The position numbers and the translations under genes were made by a program. From Candidatus Binatia bacterium (GTDB lineage Bacteria; Desulfobacterota; Binatia; HRBIN30): a stretch of 64,000 bases of DNA. This document shows positions 38,835 through 49,498 of the stretch, piece after piece. The notes under the pieces were generated by a model. The model ran no database searches. It saw only the letters and a program-made list of their open reading frames with translations, and was not told where the DNA came from. The stretch covers positions 42,575 to 106,574 of the forward strand of contig JAKLJW010000014.1 in NCBI GenBank assembly GCA_023150935.1, read 5' to 3'. The number at the start of each line of letters is the position of its first letter. Position 1 is the first letter of the stretch.

Positions 38835-38879
38835 GAAAACGGACAGGCCCGAGAACGGTTGATCGTCCCCGGGCCTGTC
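38835..38879 (-). terminator. Rho-independent terminator of groESL
   Basis: On the minus strand GACAGGCCCG and CGGGCCTGTC form a 10-bp stem with an 18-base loop, followed by CGTTTTC. It begins 30 bases after the groEL stop. Confidence 0.75.
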
Positions 38880-38908
38880 TATCTCGGAAGCGCAGACCGG
38901 CGACCGAA

Positions 38909-40576
<1,668 letters not shown>

Positions 40577-40867
40577 TCAGCCCTCGAGCACTCCCAAAAT
40601 GTCGTCCTCGCGCATGATCAGGTGTTCTTCGCCTTCGAGCTTCACTTCGCTACCGGCATACTTTCCGAAGAGGATACGGTCCCCTACCTTCACGTCGAGC
40701 GGGATCACCTTGCCATCGTCTCCGACTTTGCCCTTGCCAACCGCGACAACCTTGCCCTGCTGCGGCTTCTCCTTCGCGGTATCGGGGATGATGATGCCTC
40801 CCTTGGTCTTCTCTTCGTCTTCGATCCGCGTCACGATCACCCGATCTTGCAATGGACGAATCTTCAT
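40577..40867 (-). CDS. groES: 10 kDa co-chaperonin GroES
   Basis: From the ATG at 40867 the product is 96 residues, starting [20 protein letters not shown] with the mobile loop [19 protein letters not shown] and the [20 protein letters not shown] block. It caps GroEL. A GGAGAGG ribosome site precedes it. The open frame further upstream is intergenic. Confidence 0.97.
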   Translation of the reverse strand: MKIRPLQDRVIVTRIEDEEKTKGGIIIPDTAKEKPQQGKVVAVGKGKVGDDGKVIPLDVKVGDRILFGKYAGSEVKLEGEEHLIMREDDILGVLEG

Positions 40868-40976
40868 CTTGGCCTCTCCTTTTTGGCGGTCTGATTGTTC
40901 AGATGGACGACCGGGCGCCGCCGGCCGCCGATTGCTCACGGGCGAACCGACGCCTCGATCTGCCGTGGGCGCGACG

Positions 40977-41004
40977 AAACTAACCCGGCTCGTTACGATG
41001 TCAA
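40977..41004 (-). promoter_or_regulatory. Sigma-70-like promoter of groESL
   Basis: On the minus strand TTGACA (40999-41004) is followed after 16 bases by TAGTTT (40977-40982), about 110 bases upstream of groES. I found no CIRCE (TTAGCACTC-N9-GAGTGCTAA) inverted repeat, so HrcA control is not evident here. Confidence 0.55.
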
Positions 41005-41285
41005 GAGGTGCTGCGTGGCTTAGTCTTGCGCGATTCCTCGGCGTAGTATTGCCGGTAAAGCACGTCCCACTCGCGGCTTCCAGGGGGAACCTGCCGCGAC
41101 AGCGAGGCTATCTTGCGGCGGACGGCGGCATCTAGCCGCTGGTCCACGACGTGGTCTTCGTCGAGTACCCGCTTGATCTCGGCCAGGACGAGACGGTCGT
41201 TTTCCACCCTGGCGAGCCCCTCGTCGCGCAGAGTCCGCACGATGACGTGGGCAAGGTGAGACTTGCGGCCTTCGCTGAAACGCAT
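41001..41285 (-). CDS. DUF507 family protein (first of a tandem pair)
   Basis: The 94-residue helical protein has the DUF507 pattern [26 protein letters not shown] and [20 protein letters not shown], then [25 protein letters not shown]. Function is unknown; the family is concentrated in deltaproteobacteria, Aquificae and relatives. Six bases separate it from the second copy upstream. The groESL promoter -35 overlaps its last codons. Confidence 0.85.
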   Translation of the reverse strand: MRFSEGRKSHLAHVIVRTLRDEGLARVENDRLVLAEIKRVLDEDHVVDQRLDAAVRRKIASLSRQVPPGSREWDVLYRQYYAEESRKTKPRSTS

Positions 41286-41291
41286 GTGCGG

Positions 41292-41567
41292 TTAGAGAGG
41301 GAAGCCGCGCTCGCGGGCGAGGCGTTCCTTAATTCCCTGAATGATCTTGCGTTGATCCATGCCGACCATCTGTCGCGCATGCGTCCGGGCCAGCCGCTCG
41401 GCCTCTTCTTCGAGCAAGCGGTCCTGCTCGAGGTTTTCGGCCAGCAATTCGACGATGCGTCGCTGCACGACCGCCGGGTCGGTGGTGGGGTGGACGAAGC
41501 CCTGTTTGAGTAACGCGTCGACCAGCGCTGCACCCAGCGCCTGCAGCCTTCCCTCGGCCAGCGGCAT
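41292..41567 (-). CDS. DUF507 family protein (second of a tandem pair)
   Basis: The 91-residue helical paralogue or partner is divergent from the neighbour but shares the layout: an N-terminal short helix, VQRRIVELLAENLEQDRLLEEEAERLA, and the C-terminal GMDQRKIIQGIKERLARERG that matches the DUF507 end. The two genes are almost certainly co-transcribed and their products may form a heterodimer. Confidence 0.75.
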   Translation of the reverse strand: MPLAEGRLQALGAALVDALLKQGFVHPTTDPAVVQRRIVELLAENLEQDRLLEEEAERLARTHARQMVGMDQRKIIQGIKERLARERGFPL

Positions 41568-41624
41568 GATGCGGTCTTATATGAAGTCGCGGCCGTGGCC
41601 GCAACGCCGGGGAGACAGGCCGGA

Positions 41625-42251
41625 TCACGCCGGTGGGGCCCCGGGAGTCGTCCGGGGCCGGCGTTTGGTGCGTGCGGCGCCAGCGGCGGGCCGGCGGCGC
41701 AGGCGGGCCAGCTGCTTTTCCAGACTGTGGACGCTGTGCTCCAACCGGCGTAGTTCTGCTTGGAAGGTCGGATGAGCGGTGACCCGCTCGAGCGAAGCGC
41801 GCACCTGGCCGTCGATCCGCTGTTGTAGCTGTTCGAGCTGTTTCTGGGGGAGTTCGAGGATCTCGCCGATTAGCCCGCGGCCGGCACTTTCCTCGGCCGC
41901 GGGCGAACTCTGCGCGCCGTCGGTCGGCGTTTGTTTGCCGCGTTCGCCGGCCGGGACGGCGCCGTCGCGTCCCCGCTCGCTGCCGAGGAAGAACTCCTGG
42001 ACTCGTTCGCCGCCGACCTGGATCAGGCGCCGGAGCACGGGCAGGCCGAGGGAACCGTTCTTCCGTTTGGCCTCCTCGAAGATGATCTGGGCAAAAGTGA
42101 CGATCGTGATGTCGTCGCCAGTGGCGTTGTCGACGATGCGGATGTCCTCGCCGTTACGTACCATTTCGGCGATGCCGTCGAGAGTGACGTACCTGCTCGC
42201 CCGGGTGTCGTACAACTTGCGGTTCAAGTACCGCTTGATGAGCCGCGTCAT
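41625..42251 (-). CDS. phaR: PHA/PHB accumulation regulator (PhaR-like)
   Basis: The 208-residue protein has the PHB_acc_N DNA-binding domain at its start (RLIKRYLNRKLYDTRASRYV, then TLDGIAEMVRNGEDIRIVDNATGDDIT) and the short PHB_acc motif TFAQIIFEEAKR. The C-terminal half is a coiled coil (about 130-185) and a basic tail. PhaR represses phasin genes and senses polyhydroxyalkanoate granules. No pha synthase gene is in the window. Confidence 0.9.
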   Translation of the reverse strand: MTRLIKRYLNRKLYDTRASRYVTLDGIAEMVRNGEDIRIVDNATGDDITIVTFAQIIFEEAKRKNGSLGLPVLRRLIQVGGERVQEFFLGSERGRDGAVPAGERGKQTPTDGAQSSPAAEESAGRGLIGEILELPQKQLEQLQQRIDGQVRASLERVTAHPTFQAELRRLEHSVHSLEKQLARLRRRPAAGAARTKRRPRTTPGAPPA

Positions 42252-42418
42252 CTAGCCTCGTCGCGCTGTTTTAAGCAGTAGCACGCCGCTCGCCGGACCG
42301 GCAACTCTGAGCCGGCTGGTACCTTCTCTGGCGGAGGCCCCTGATCGGGGTCCGGCGCCGACCCGCCGATTGACCGTTCCTCGGCGGGTCGATAGCTTCG
42401 CGAGCGGGAGGGTGCCAG

Positions 42419-43228
42419 GTGCGTCGTTACGTCGTTGCGGCCGTGCAGCTTGATGCCGGCGCGGACCGGGGGGCCAACCTGGAGCGGGCCGAACGTTTCG
42501 TCGTCGAGGCGGCGCAGCGCGGTGCGCGGCTAGTCGTGCTTCCCGAGGTGTTCTCCTGGCGAGGTCCGGCCGCTCGAGAAGCGGAACACGCGGAAACTAT
42601 TCCCGGCCCGACGACCGCGTGGGCGTGCCGCCTCGCCGGCCGGTTGCGCATTCACCTTGCGGCCGGATCGTTACTCGAAGCGAATCCCGCCGGCCGCCCG
42701 TTCAATACCAGCGTCCTCGTCGGACCGGAGGGAGCCATCGCCGGTTGCTACCGCAAGATCCACCTCTTCGACGTCGACCTGCCGGGCCGCGTGAGTGTCC
42801 GCGAGTCGGACACGCGTCAGGGCGGCGACCATCCGGTGACGGTGCCGACCGAGCTCGGCGCCATCGGCATGAGCGTATGTTACGACTTGCGCTTCCCCGA
42901 ATTGTACCGGCGCTTGAGTCGAGCCGGCGCGGAGATCGTTCTCGTCCCTTCTGCTTTCACGTTTCCGACCGGCGCCGCCCACTGGGAGGTGCTGGTGCGG
43001 GCCCGGGCGATCGAGAACCAGGTCTACGTGATTGCCCCCGACCAGACCGGCCAGAGCGCCAGCGGTGGCCTCAACTACGGTCACTCGATGATCGTCGACC
43101 CGTGGGGTGTCGTGGTGGCCCGCGCAACCGACGGCGAAGGTCTTGTTCTCGCCGATGTCGACCGCGACTATGTCGAGCGAGTTCGACGAGAACTGCCATG
43201 CCTCGCGCACGCCAAACTGCTGCCGTAA
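42419..43228 (+). CDS. Carbon-nitrogen hydrolase (Nit/omega-amidase type)
   Basis: The 269-residue amidase has the nitrilase-superfamily triad E43 (VLPEVF), K113 (YRKIHLFD) and C154 (SVCYDLRFPELYR). The HLFDVD and CYDLRFPELYR signatures point to the Nit1/Nit2 branch, which hydrolyses deaminated glutathione or alpha-keto-glutaramate. Start is GTG at 42419. The next gene is polA, 189 bases on. Confidence 0.9.
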   Translation: MRRYVVAAVQLDAGADRGANLERAERFVVEAAQRGARLVVLPEVFSWRGPAAREAEHAETIPGPTTAWACRLAGRLRIHLAAGSLLEANPAGRPFNTSVLVGPEGAIAGCYRKIHLFDVDLPGRVSVRESDTRQGGDHPVTVPTELGAIGMSVCYDLRFPELYRRLSRAGAEIVLVPSAFTFPTGAAHWEVLVRARAIENQVYVIAPDQTGQSASGGLNYGHSMIVDPWGVVVARATDGEGLVLADVDRDYVERVRRELPCLAHAKLLP

Positions 43229-43417
43229 CCGGACCGGAGGCCGGAGGGCCCAAGGCTTTCTTCAACCTCGTGCAGGCCGATGGTCCGGTGGGCATTCCGT
43301 CGTCTGCGGACGGGCTCAACGCTTGCGTGGAGATCGACGTGATCTTGCTGTGACCGTGCAGGTGCCGGAGCGGGTTGCGCTGCCCGGTGCGCCTTTGTTA
43401 CGGTCGCGGCCTCGCAC

Positions 43418-46018
43418 ATGCCGAGCCAACGGCCCGTACTCTACCTGATCGACGCCAGTTCCTACGTTTACCGCGCTTTCCACGCTCTGCCGCCGCTGAC
43501 GAGCCCAACCGGTCTGCCGACGAACGCGGTGTACGGCTTCAGCACGATGTTGATGAAGCTGCTGCGCGAGGTGCAGCCCGGCTACGTCGCCGCGGTGTTC
43601 GATACACCGGGGCCGACGTTCCGGGACGACCTTTTTGCCGCGTACAAGGCCAACCGACCGCTGATGCCGGACGACCTGGCCGTACAGTTGCCGCTCGTCC
43701 ACGAAGTGGTCGACGCCTTCGGAATCTACAGTCTCGCCGTGCCGGGCGTTGAGGCCGACGACGTCATCGGGTCGGTTGCGGTTCGTACGGCCGCGGCCGG
43801 TGCCGACGTCGTCATCGTCTCCGGAGACAAGGACCTGATGCAACTGGTGGGCCCTGCGGTGCGAGTGTGGGACACGATGCGGGATCGCATTTTCGACGAA
43901 GTTGCTGTGCGCGAGCGCTGGGGGGTCGCGCCGGCTCGGATCCCGGACGTCATGGGACTGATGGGGGACGCCGTTGACAACATCCCGGGCGTCAAGGGTA
44001 TCGGGGAGAAGACCGCGACGGCCTTGATTCAGCACTTTGGCAGCGTCGAGGAGTTGCTGGCTCGCCTCGACGAGCTGGCACGGTCCACCACCATCCGTGG
44101 CGCAAAGAAACTCGCGTCGACCCTGCGGGATGAAGCCGAGGGGGCGCGGTTGAGCCGTACCCTCGCCGTCGTCCGCTGCGATGTCGATCTCGACTGCGAC
44201 CTCGAACGCTTCCGGCTGCGGCCCCGCGCAAACGACGTCCTGCGTGCCATCTTCGGTCGGTTGGGCTTTCAAAGTCTGGTTCGCGATATTGCCGCCACCG
44301 CACCGGCGGTCACCGTGACGGCCGAACGAGTCGGCGACCCGTCGAAGTGGGACGACCTCGCGGCGCTAGCCCGTGCGGCCGGGCAAATCGCGATCGCCTG
44401 GGCCCCGGGGGGTGCCGGCGCCGGCACGATCACTCTGGCTCCACCCGGGCGGACACCGGTCGAGGTACCGCTCGACGATGCGGCGGCAGTCGCGGGCGTG
44501 CTCGGGGTGTTGTGTGATCCGCAGGTGGAAAAGGTGGCTCACGACTGGAAGCACGACTTGCACGGGCTGGCGGCGTTGACGGACATTGACAGCATGGGGC
44601 CGGCGTTCGATGCCATGGTTGCCTCGTATCTGCTCGAGGCGACCGCGACCCACGAGCTCCAGGAGCTGGCGATAGCGGTACTCGGGGCGCGATTGCCGGC
44701 CTTCCGGGCCGAACCGGCGTGGATGGCCAGCGGCGTGTCGGTACTCTGCGAGCTGCGTAATCGACTGGCCCCGCGTCTGGAACAACAGGGGTTGACGCGG
44801 CTCTTTTTCGACCTGGAGATGCCGCTGGTTACCGTCCTCACGCGCATGGAGCGACACGGCATCCGAGTCGATGCGGCTGCCCTGGCCGACATGGGCGCCG
44901 AAATGACCCTGCGCCTCGCCGCGCTCGAAAAGGAGATCTACGAGTTGGCGGGCGGCCCGTTCAACATCGGCTCGCCGGCGCAGTTGCGTGAAGTCTTGTT
45001 CGAACGTCTGGCGCTGCCCCGCAAGGGCGTGAAGCGAACCAAGACGGGGCTGTCGACCGACGTGGACGTACTCTCCCGCCTGGCGGCGATCCATCCGCTG
45101 CCGCAGAAGATCCTCGACTACCGCTCGGTCGCCAAGCTGAAGTCGACCTATGTCGACGCCCTGCAGGCGGCGTTGAATCCGCAAACCGGGCGTTTGCACA
45201 CGACGTTCAATCAGACGGTTGCGACCACGGGCAGATTAAGCTCAAGCGATCCGAACCTGCAGAACATTCCGGTCCGGACGGAAGAGGGGCGCCGCATCCG
45301 GCAGGCGTTCGTAGCGGCCGATGGCTGCCGTCTGGTGGTCGCGGACTACTCCCAGATAGAGCTGAGATTGCTGGCGCATCTATCCGGGGACGCGGCGTTG
45401 GTCGCCGCCTTTCAGGCCGGGGATGACGTACATACGCGGACCGCAGCCGAGGTGTTCGAGGTACTACCTGGTGTGGTAAGCGCAGAAATGCGCCGAGCCG
45501 CGAAGGCGATCAACTTCGGTATAATCTATGGCATGGGTCCGCCACGGCTGGCGCGCGAACTGGGGATCCCGCTCGAACGGGCGGAAGCGTACATCGGTAA
45601 CTACTTTGCGCGCTATGCGGGAGTGCGTTCTTATCTGGAGGCGACGCTGGCCGAGGCGAGGGAGCGCGGCTACGTGACGACGCTTCTGGGGCGCCGGCGC
45701 GGGGTGCCCGATCTGATCAGTGTGGACCGGCGGGTTGCCCAGGCCGCGGAGCGCGTAGCGGCGAACACGCCCATCCAGGGCTCGGCCGCCGACCTGATCA
45801 AACTGGCAATGGTCGCCATCGACCGCCGTATCCGCGCCGAGCGGCTGCCGGTTGCAATGCTCTTGCAGGTGCATGACGAACTCGTTTTCGAGGTGCCCGA
45901 GGCGCGGTGCGACGAGGTTGCCACACTGGTGTGCCGAGAGATGGAAACGGTGTATCCGCTGCGCGTGCCGCTGCGCGTCGACGTGGGCAGCGGTCGAACG
46001 TGGGCAGAGGCTCACTGA
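43418..46018 (+). CDS. polA: DNA polymerase I, proofreading domain apparently inactive
   Basis: The 866-residue protein has the 5'-3' exonuclease (1-290: VEADDVIGS, SGDKDLMQLV, GDAVDNIPGVKGIGEKTA), a degenerate 3'-5' exonuclease fold (about 305-480) and the polymerase domain. Polymerase motifs are DPNLQNIPVR, motif A VVADYSQIELR, O-helix RRAAKAINFGIIYG and motif C QVHDELVFEVP. The Exo I DxE motif is replaced by IAIAWAPGG near 320 and no Exo III YxxxD is visible, as in Taq and Bacillus PolA. Nick repair and Okazaki processing are expected without proofreading. Confidence 0.96.
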   Translation: MPSQRPVLYLIDASSYVYRAFHALPPLTSPTGLPTNAVYGFSTMLMKLLREVQPGYVAAVFDTPGPTFRDDLFAAYKANRPLMPDDLAVQLPLVHEVVDAFGIYSLAVPGVEADDVIGSVAVRTAAAGADVVIVSGDKDLMQLVGPAVRVWDTMRDRIFDEVAVRERWGVAPARIPDVMGLMGDAVDNIPGVKGIGEKTATALIQHFGSVEELLARLDELARSTTIRGAKKLASTLRDEAEGARLSRTLAVVRCDVDLDCDLERFRLRPRANDVLRAIFGRLGFQSLVRDIAATAPAVTVTAERVGDPSKWDDLAALARAAGQIAIAWAPGGAGAGTITLAPPGRTPVEVPLDDAAAVAGVLGVLCDPQVEKVAHDWKHDLHGLAALTDIDSMGPAFDAMVASYLLEATATHELQELAIAVLGARLPAFRAEPAWMASGVSVLCELRNRLAPRLEQQGLTRLFFDLEMPLVTVLTRMERHGIRVDAAALADMGAEMTLRLAALEKEIYELAGGPFNIGSPAQLREVLFERLALPRKGVKRTKTGLSTDVDVLSRLAAIHPLPQKILDYRSVAKLKSTYVDALQAALNPQTGRLHTTFNQTVATTGRLSSSDPNLQNIPVRTEEGRRIRQAFVAADGCRLVVADYSQIELRLLAHLSGDAALVAAFQAGDDVHTRTAAEVFEVLPGVVSAEMRRAAKAINFGIIYGMGPPRLARELGIPLERAEAYIGNYFARYAGVRSYLEATLAEARERGYVTTLLGRRRGVPDLISVDRRVAQAAERVAANTPIQGSAADLIKLAMVAIDRRIRAERLPVAMLLQVHDELVFEVPEARCDEVATLVCREMETVYPLRVPLRVDVGSGRTWAEAH

Positions 46019-46062
46019 AGAGCTGAATAACGACTATGGCAGCCCGTCTATAGGGTGTCGCG

Positions 46063-46638
46063 GTGGAGCGCAGCGACGGAGATCTGGTCCGGGCGGTCCG
46101 CCACGGCGACCGGGACGCGTTTCGGGTCCTCGTGGAGCGGTACCAGCGGAAGGTTACCGCGGTGGCGCTCGGTATGGTCCGGAACCGGGAGGATGCGCTC
46201 GATATCGCCCAGGAAACCTTCGTCAAGGCATTCGAAAGCCTGCAGAACTTCAAAGGTGATTCGAGCTTTTACACATGGATCTACCGCATCGTCGTGAATC
46301 TGGCCATCGACTTCCGCCGCCGCGAACGGCGGCGGCCGACGGTGCCAATCGAGGAACCGGCGAACGCGGAAGGCGATCGGGGCTATACGCTCCAGCTGAA
46401 GGAGGAGCGGCTGGCGGACCCCTTCGAGCAAGCGCAGGCGCGGGAAATCGGCGCGCGGGTGGCGGCCGCGGTAGACGAGTTGACCCCCGATCACAAAGCC
46501 GTCATACTCCTGCGCGAAGTGGAAGGTCTCTCCTACGAAGAGATCAGTCGGGTGATGCAGTGCTCGAAAGGTACCGTCATGAGTCGGCTGCATTATGCCC
46601 GGAAAAAACTCCAGAAGAAGTTGCAGGACTGCCTGTAG
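46063..46638 (+). CDS. rpoE: ECF sigma factor, RpoE/SigW type
   Basis: The 191-residue protein has region 2 (FRVLVERYQRKVTAVALGMV, then EDALDIAQETFVKAF and FYTWIYRIVVNLAIDFRRR) and region 4 (VILLREVEGLSYEEISRVMQ, CSKGTVMSRLHYARKKL). The RHGDRDAF start and KGTVMSRLHYARK ending match RpoE-like ECF groups. Start is GTG 46063. An anti-sigma gene follows after 48 bases, so envelope stress control is likely. Confidence 0.93.
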   Translation: MERSDGDLVRAVRHGDRDAFRVLVERYQRKVTAVALGMVRNREDALDIAQETFVKAFESLQNFKGDSSFYTWIYRIVVNLAIDFRRRERRRPTVPIEEPANAEGDRGYTLQLKEERLADPFEQAQAREIGARVAAAVDELTPDHKAVILLREVEGLSYEEISRVMQCSKGTVMSRLHYARKKLQKKLQDCL

Positions 46639-46686
46639 GTCTTGCGCCGCAACAGGGTTCCGCGGAACGACCGTCGAGGATGCCAC

Positions 46687-47205
46687 ATGACGTGCCGTGA
46701 AGCGGCCAACCTGATTCCCCTCCTGTTCGATGGCGAGTTGGCACCGCACCAGATGCGTGCGGTGGTGCTGCACAGCACGCTGTGCCCCGAGTGCGAGGTG
46801 GAGTTACGCAGCCTCGAGCATCTCCAAAAGCTCGTGCGTGGTAGCGTGAGCGCGGCGGTCGACGGCATAGATTTCAGCGATTTCTGGCCCGGGATCGAAC
46901 GGCGGTTGGTCGTCGAACCGCGCACCCTCTGGCAGCGACTCGTACAGTGGTGGGAAGGTACCGAGCGCTGGCCGGTCCGCGTGCCGGCCTACGCCGCACT
47001 CGCAGCGGCCGCTGCATTTGCGATGTTCTATGCGGCCCAGTCCGGCCGCCCTGCCGCACCGGGGCAGCTCCAGATGGCTGCGGGCGGAGCGGCCTGGATC
47101 GACTCGGTGGACGCGGACGTCGAGGCCGTTCTGTTGCTGGAAGATCGGGAATCGCAGACCGCTCTGCTCTGGGTGGGTGACCGATTCCCGGGTGAGGCGG
47201 AGTGA
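46687..47205 (+). CDS. Zinc-finger transmembrane anti-sigma factor
   Basis: The 172-residue protein has the zf-HC2 motif H29-x3-C33-x2-C36 (LHSTLCPECE), a charged linker, one membrane helix near 98-116 and a short extracytoplasmic tail. This is the architecture of ZAS anti-sigma factors that bind the adjacent ECF sigma. The stop overlaps the next gene's GTG (GTGA at 47202). Confidence 0.82.
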   Translation: MTCREAANLIPLLFDGELAPHQMRAVVLHSTLCPECEVELRSLEHLQKLVRGSVSAAVDGIDFSDFWPGIERRLVVEPRTLWQRLVQWWEGTERWPVRVPAYAALAAAAAFAMFYAAQSGRPAAPGQLQMAAGGAAWIDSVDADVEAVLLLEDRESQTALLWVGDRFPGEAE

Positions 47206-47690
47206 CGGTGCGATCCGGGGTCGTTGTTGCCGCGGTCGTTCTCGGGGCTCTGCCGCGGTTGGTGGCGGCAGAGGGCGAGAGTGCGGCAGCGCAAAGTCCC
47301 ACCCCGAGCGCGGTGGAAGTCAGTATCGGCGCCGTCCGCGCGAGCAGCGCGGGCGACGATTTCGATCCGCGCCTCGTGTCGATGCGGCCGCAACTCGGCC
47401 GCCTTTTCCCACACTACTCGTCGTACCAGTTGGTCGACCAGGCGACCCGGCAGGTGCCGTGGGGAGACAAGGTCCGCCTCGACATTCCCGGTGACCGCTA
47501 CATCCTCGTGATTCCAAGGCGGATCAAGGACGATCGAGTTTCGCTGCGCGTCATCATGGTCGAAGGGCGCCGACCGACGATGCACACCACACTGTCCCTC
47601 AAGAGCGGCGCGACGTTGCTGGTCGGCGGTCCGCGCGACGCACAGGGGAGTGTGCTGATCGTCGCCATCGACGCCGCACCGGTGCGCTGA
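47202..47690 (+). CDS. Secreted protein co-transcribed with sigma/anti-sigma pair
   Basis: The 162-residue protein has a signal peptide (about 1-23, cut after LVAA). A beta-rich domain is present (HYSSYQLVDQATRQVPWGDK, then VRLDIPGDRYILVIPRRI...LRVIMVEG). I recognise no named family. It resembles small periplasmic sensors or effectors encoded after ECF/anti-sigma pairs. It is translationally coupled to the anti-sigma gene, so a role in that signal pathway is likely. Confidence 0.7.
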   Translation: MTVRSGVVVAAVVLGALPRLVAAEGESAAAQSPTPSAVEVSIGAVRASSAGDDFDPRLVSMRPQLGRLFPHYSSYQLVDQATRQVPWGDKVRLDIPGDRYILVIPRRIKDDRVSLRVIMVEGRRPTMHTTLSLKSGATLLVGGPRDAQGSVLIVAIDAAPVR

Positions 47691-47742
47691 TGCTTCCGGA
47701 AGCCTCCGTTACGTCGACTTTGCCCGCATCTGAGTCGCGCCC

Positions 47743-49005
47743 TCAAGCCTTCGCTGCGGTTTCCCGGTAGTAGCCGATCAGGATGTCCGCAATCTCGGGC
47801 CGGAGGATACGGTTGTCCGGGCGCTCGCCTTTCGTCAAAATTTCGCGAATCTTCGATCCCGAGATCGTGACGGGTTTCTCCTGCGGGTGCGCCTCCATCA
47901 GATCGACGCGGCCGACGGTCTCGAAGTAGGCAGCAAAGCCGATCTTGCAGGGCTGGATGCGCAGATCGCCCCGCAAATTGCCGAAGATCTCCTGCGCATC
48001 GAAGTCACCCCAGATCGCCGCGCCGTCGTCGAAAGGCGCGTCCGCATGCTTGCGCCCGATGACGATATCGGTGAAGCCGAGGTTCTGACGGTAGATGGCG
48101 TGCATCACCGCTTCCTTCGGACCGCCGTAAAGCATCTTGATGTCGAGGCCCATGAGCTCGAAGACCTCGGTGAGGTCGTATCCTCGTCCGCCCCAGAGAG
48201 CTTCGTCCTTGTCGCCCTGACCCAGTAGCTGACGCTCGTGAAGGGTGCGATAACAGCGCATCCGCACGCGCGCGGGAACGTCGTCGCCCTTGAGTTCGCC
48301 GATCAGGGGATTGAGCACCACCCCCGCAAACGCGCCTTCTCGCGTCAGCCGTTCGACCCCGGCAACCAGCGCGTATTCGTGTGCGCGGTGCAGAGGATTG
48401 CGGGTTTGAAAAGCCAGCGCGCGTTCCCAACGGCGTTCGGCAATCAGGGTCCGGGCCTGCCGCGGCGACATGACGAACTCGGCATACTCTGGGTCCACCG
48501 CCTGCGGCAGCGCCCACAGTTCCCCGCCGATCAGCGTGCTGCGCGGATCGTCCATCAACATGTGACCACCCGGATGATCGGTGCGCGTGGTGCCGTAGAA
48601 CCGGGCCAGATGCTTGGGCTTGTCCCACGCAAACACGCTGGAGACGCGAACGATGGCGACGATCTGGCCTTCGTACACCACAGCCGCAGAATGACCCACA
48701 CGCAGTTGGCGCGCTTCGGCGTCGGTGACCGGAAAGGATATCGGCGCTGTCCACGCATAGCGGCGGAAGCCGAAGTCGATAGCGTCGTGATCGAGGACGC
48801 TGTGCCAGGTTTCTTCGTCCATCGGACCCGACAGCGGGGACAATGTGCCGTCGGCAATACGGTAAACGGTCGAGAGATCGGCGCGACTGACCTCGACCCT
48901 GGGAAGCTGCGACGCTTCGGCGAGGAACTGCGTCCGACGCGAAAGCGGTACGATACGGGAAATCGGGGCATCAAGGCCGCCGTGGACCGGAACGAGATCT
49001 GGCAT
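47743..49005 (-). CDS. sat: Sulfate adenylyltransferase (ATP sulfurylase)
   Basis: The 420-residue homo-oligomeric-type Sat has an N-terminal PUA-like domain and the catalytic core with QTRNPLHRAHE at 200-210, LVAGVERLTREGAF, the LYGGPKEAVMHAIYRQNLG block and GRKHAD near 316-321. HNPLHRAH-type residues bind the ATP phosphates. It makes APS from sulfate. This single-chain form is unlike CysDN. No APS kinase domain is fused and no APS reductase gene is nearby. It is the 3'-most gene of a minus-strand sulfur cluster. Confidence 0.93.
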   Translation of the reverse strand: MPDLVPVHGGLDAPISRIVPLSRRTQFLAEASQLPRVEVSRADLSTVYRIADGTLSPLSGPMDEETWHSVLDHDAIDFGFRRYAWTAPISFPVTDAEARQLRVGHSAAVVYEGQIVAIVRVSSVFAWDKPKHLARFYGTTRTDHPGGHMLMDDPRSTLIGGELWALPQAVDPEYAEFVMSPRQARTLIAERRWERALAFQTRNPLHRAHEYALVAGVERLTREGAFAGVVLNPLIGELKGDDVPARVRMRCYRTLHERQLLGQGDKDEALWGGRGYDLTEVFELMGLDIKMLYGGPKEAVMHAIYRQNLGFTDIVIGRKHADAPFDDGAAIWGDFDAQEIFGNLRGDLRIQPCKIGFAAYFETVGRVDLMEAHPQEKPVTISGSKIREILTKGERPDNRILRPEIADILIGYYRETAAKA

Positions 49006-49033
49006 GGTTCGATACTCCTTTGTCTGTACGAAA

Positions 49034-49498
49034 TCAGTCGTCCATTACCCGGATGTCGCAGCCGGCCAGTGTCGGTAGCCGGACCGCTGCGCCGCGGGAG
49101 AGAAAGCGCGTGACCCACGACGGCTTCTCGGTGACTAGCACCGCCGCCGCGGCGTTGCACTCCTTGACGGCGCGCAGGCAGATGTCCCCGGGGTCGCCGG
49201 TCTCGACACACGCCGAAGCCGCAACCCCGGCCTCGGCCGCACGCGCGGCGACGGCTCGACCGTAGGCTTCCGCCTCCGCCCGCTGCTCTCGCTCGACGAT
49301 CGCCACAACGCCGTCGCTGACCCACTCGCCCACCCATCCCTCGTCCGTAAGAGTGTGGGCGACGCGCCGGGTGAGTTCGGACCCGACAACGACGACAACG
49401 ACGAGCGGCACTCCCGCATCCCGCGCCCGCTCTATGGCGTAGGCCTCGGCCCCGGGCGCTTGCGCTCCCAGGGGTATTACCAGCACGACACCGTTCAT
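49034..49498 (-). CDS. Universal stress protein A-like domain protein
   Basis: The 154-residue protein starts MNGVVLVIPLGAQAPGAEAYAIERARDAGVPLVVVVVVG, split here by position, with an alpha/beta UspA-like fold and a terminal IRVMDD strand. The G-2x-G-9x-G ATP loop of UspA is not clear, so it may not bind ATP. Its ATG overlaps the transporter stop at 49495 (ATGA), which suggests a partner or regulatory role for the transporter, as seen for other transporter-Usp pairs. Confidence 0.7.
   Translation of the reverse strand: MNGVVLVIPLGAQAPGAEAYAIERARDAGVPLVVVVVVGSELTRRVAHTLTDEGWVGEWVSDGVVAIVEREQRAEAEAYGRAVAARAAEAGVAASACVETGDPGDICLRAVKECNAAAAVLVTEKPSWVTRFLSRGAAVRLPTLAGCDIRVMDD

Larger units (their letters stand above)
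38465..38908. other. Convergent intergenic region with two hairpins
   Basis: The 444 bases between the HslJ-like gene and groEL hold a 13-bp inverted repeat at 38481-38510 and the groEL terminator at 38835-38879. The middle (38520-38830) is open in several frames, but nothing is recognisable. Confidence 0.5.

Noticed and set aside
47692..47703. GCTTCCGGAAGC palindrome as a terminator between convergent genes
   Set aside because: The 12-base palindrome has no loop and no T-tract.
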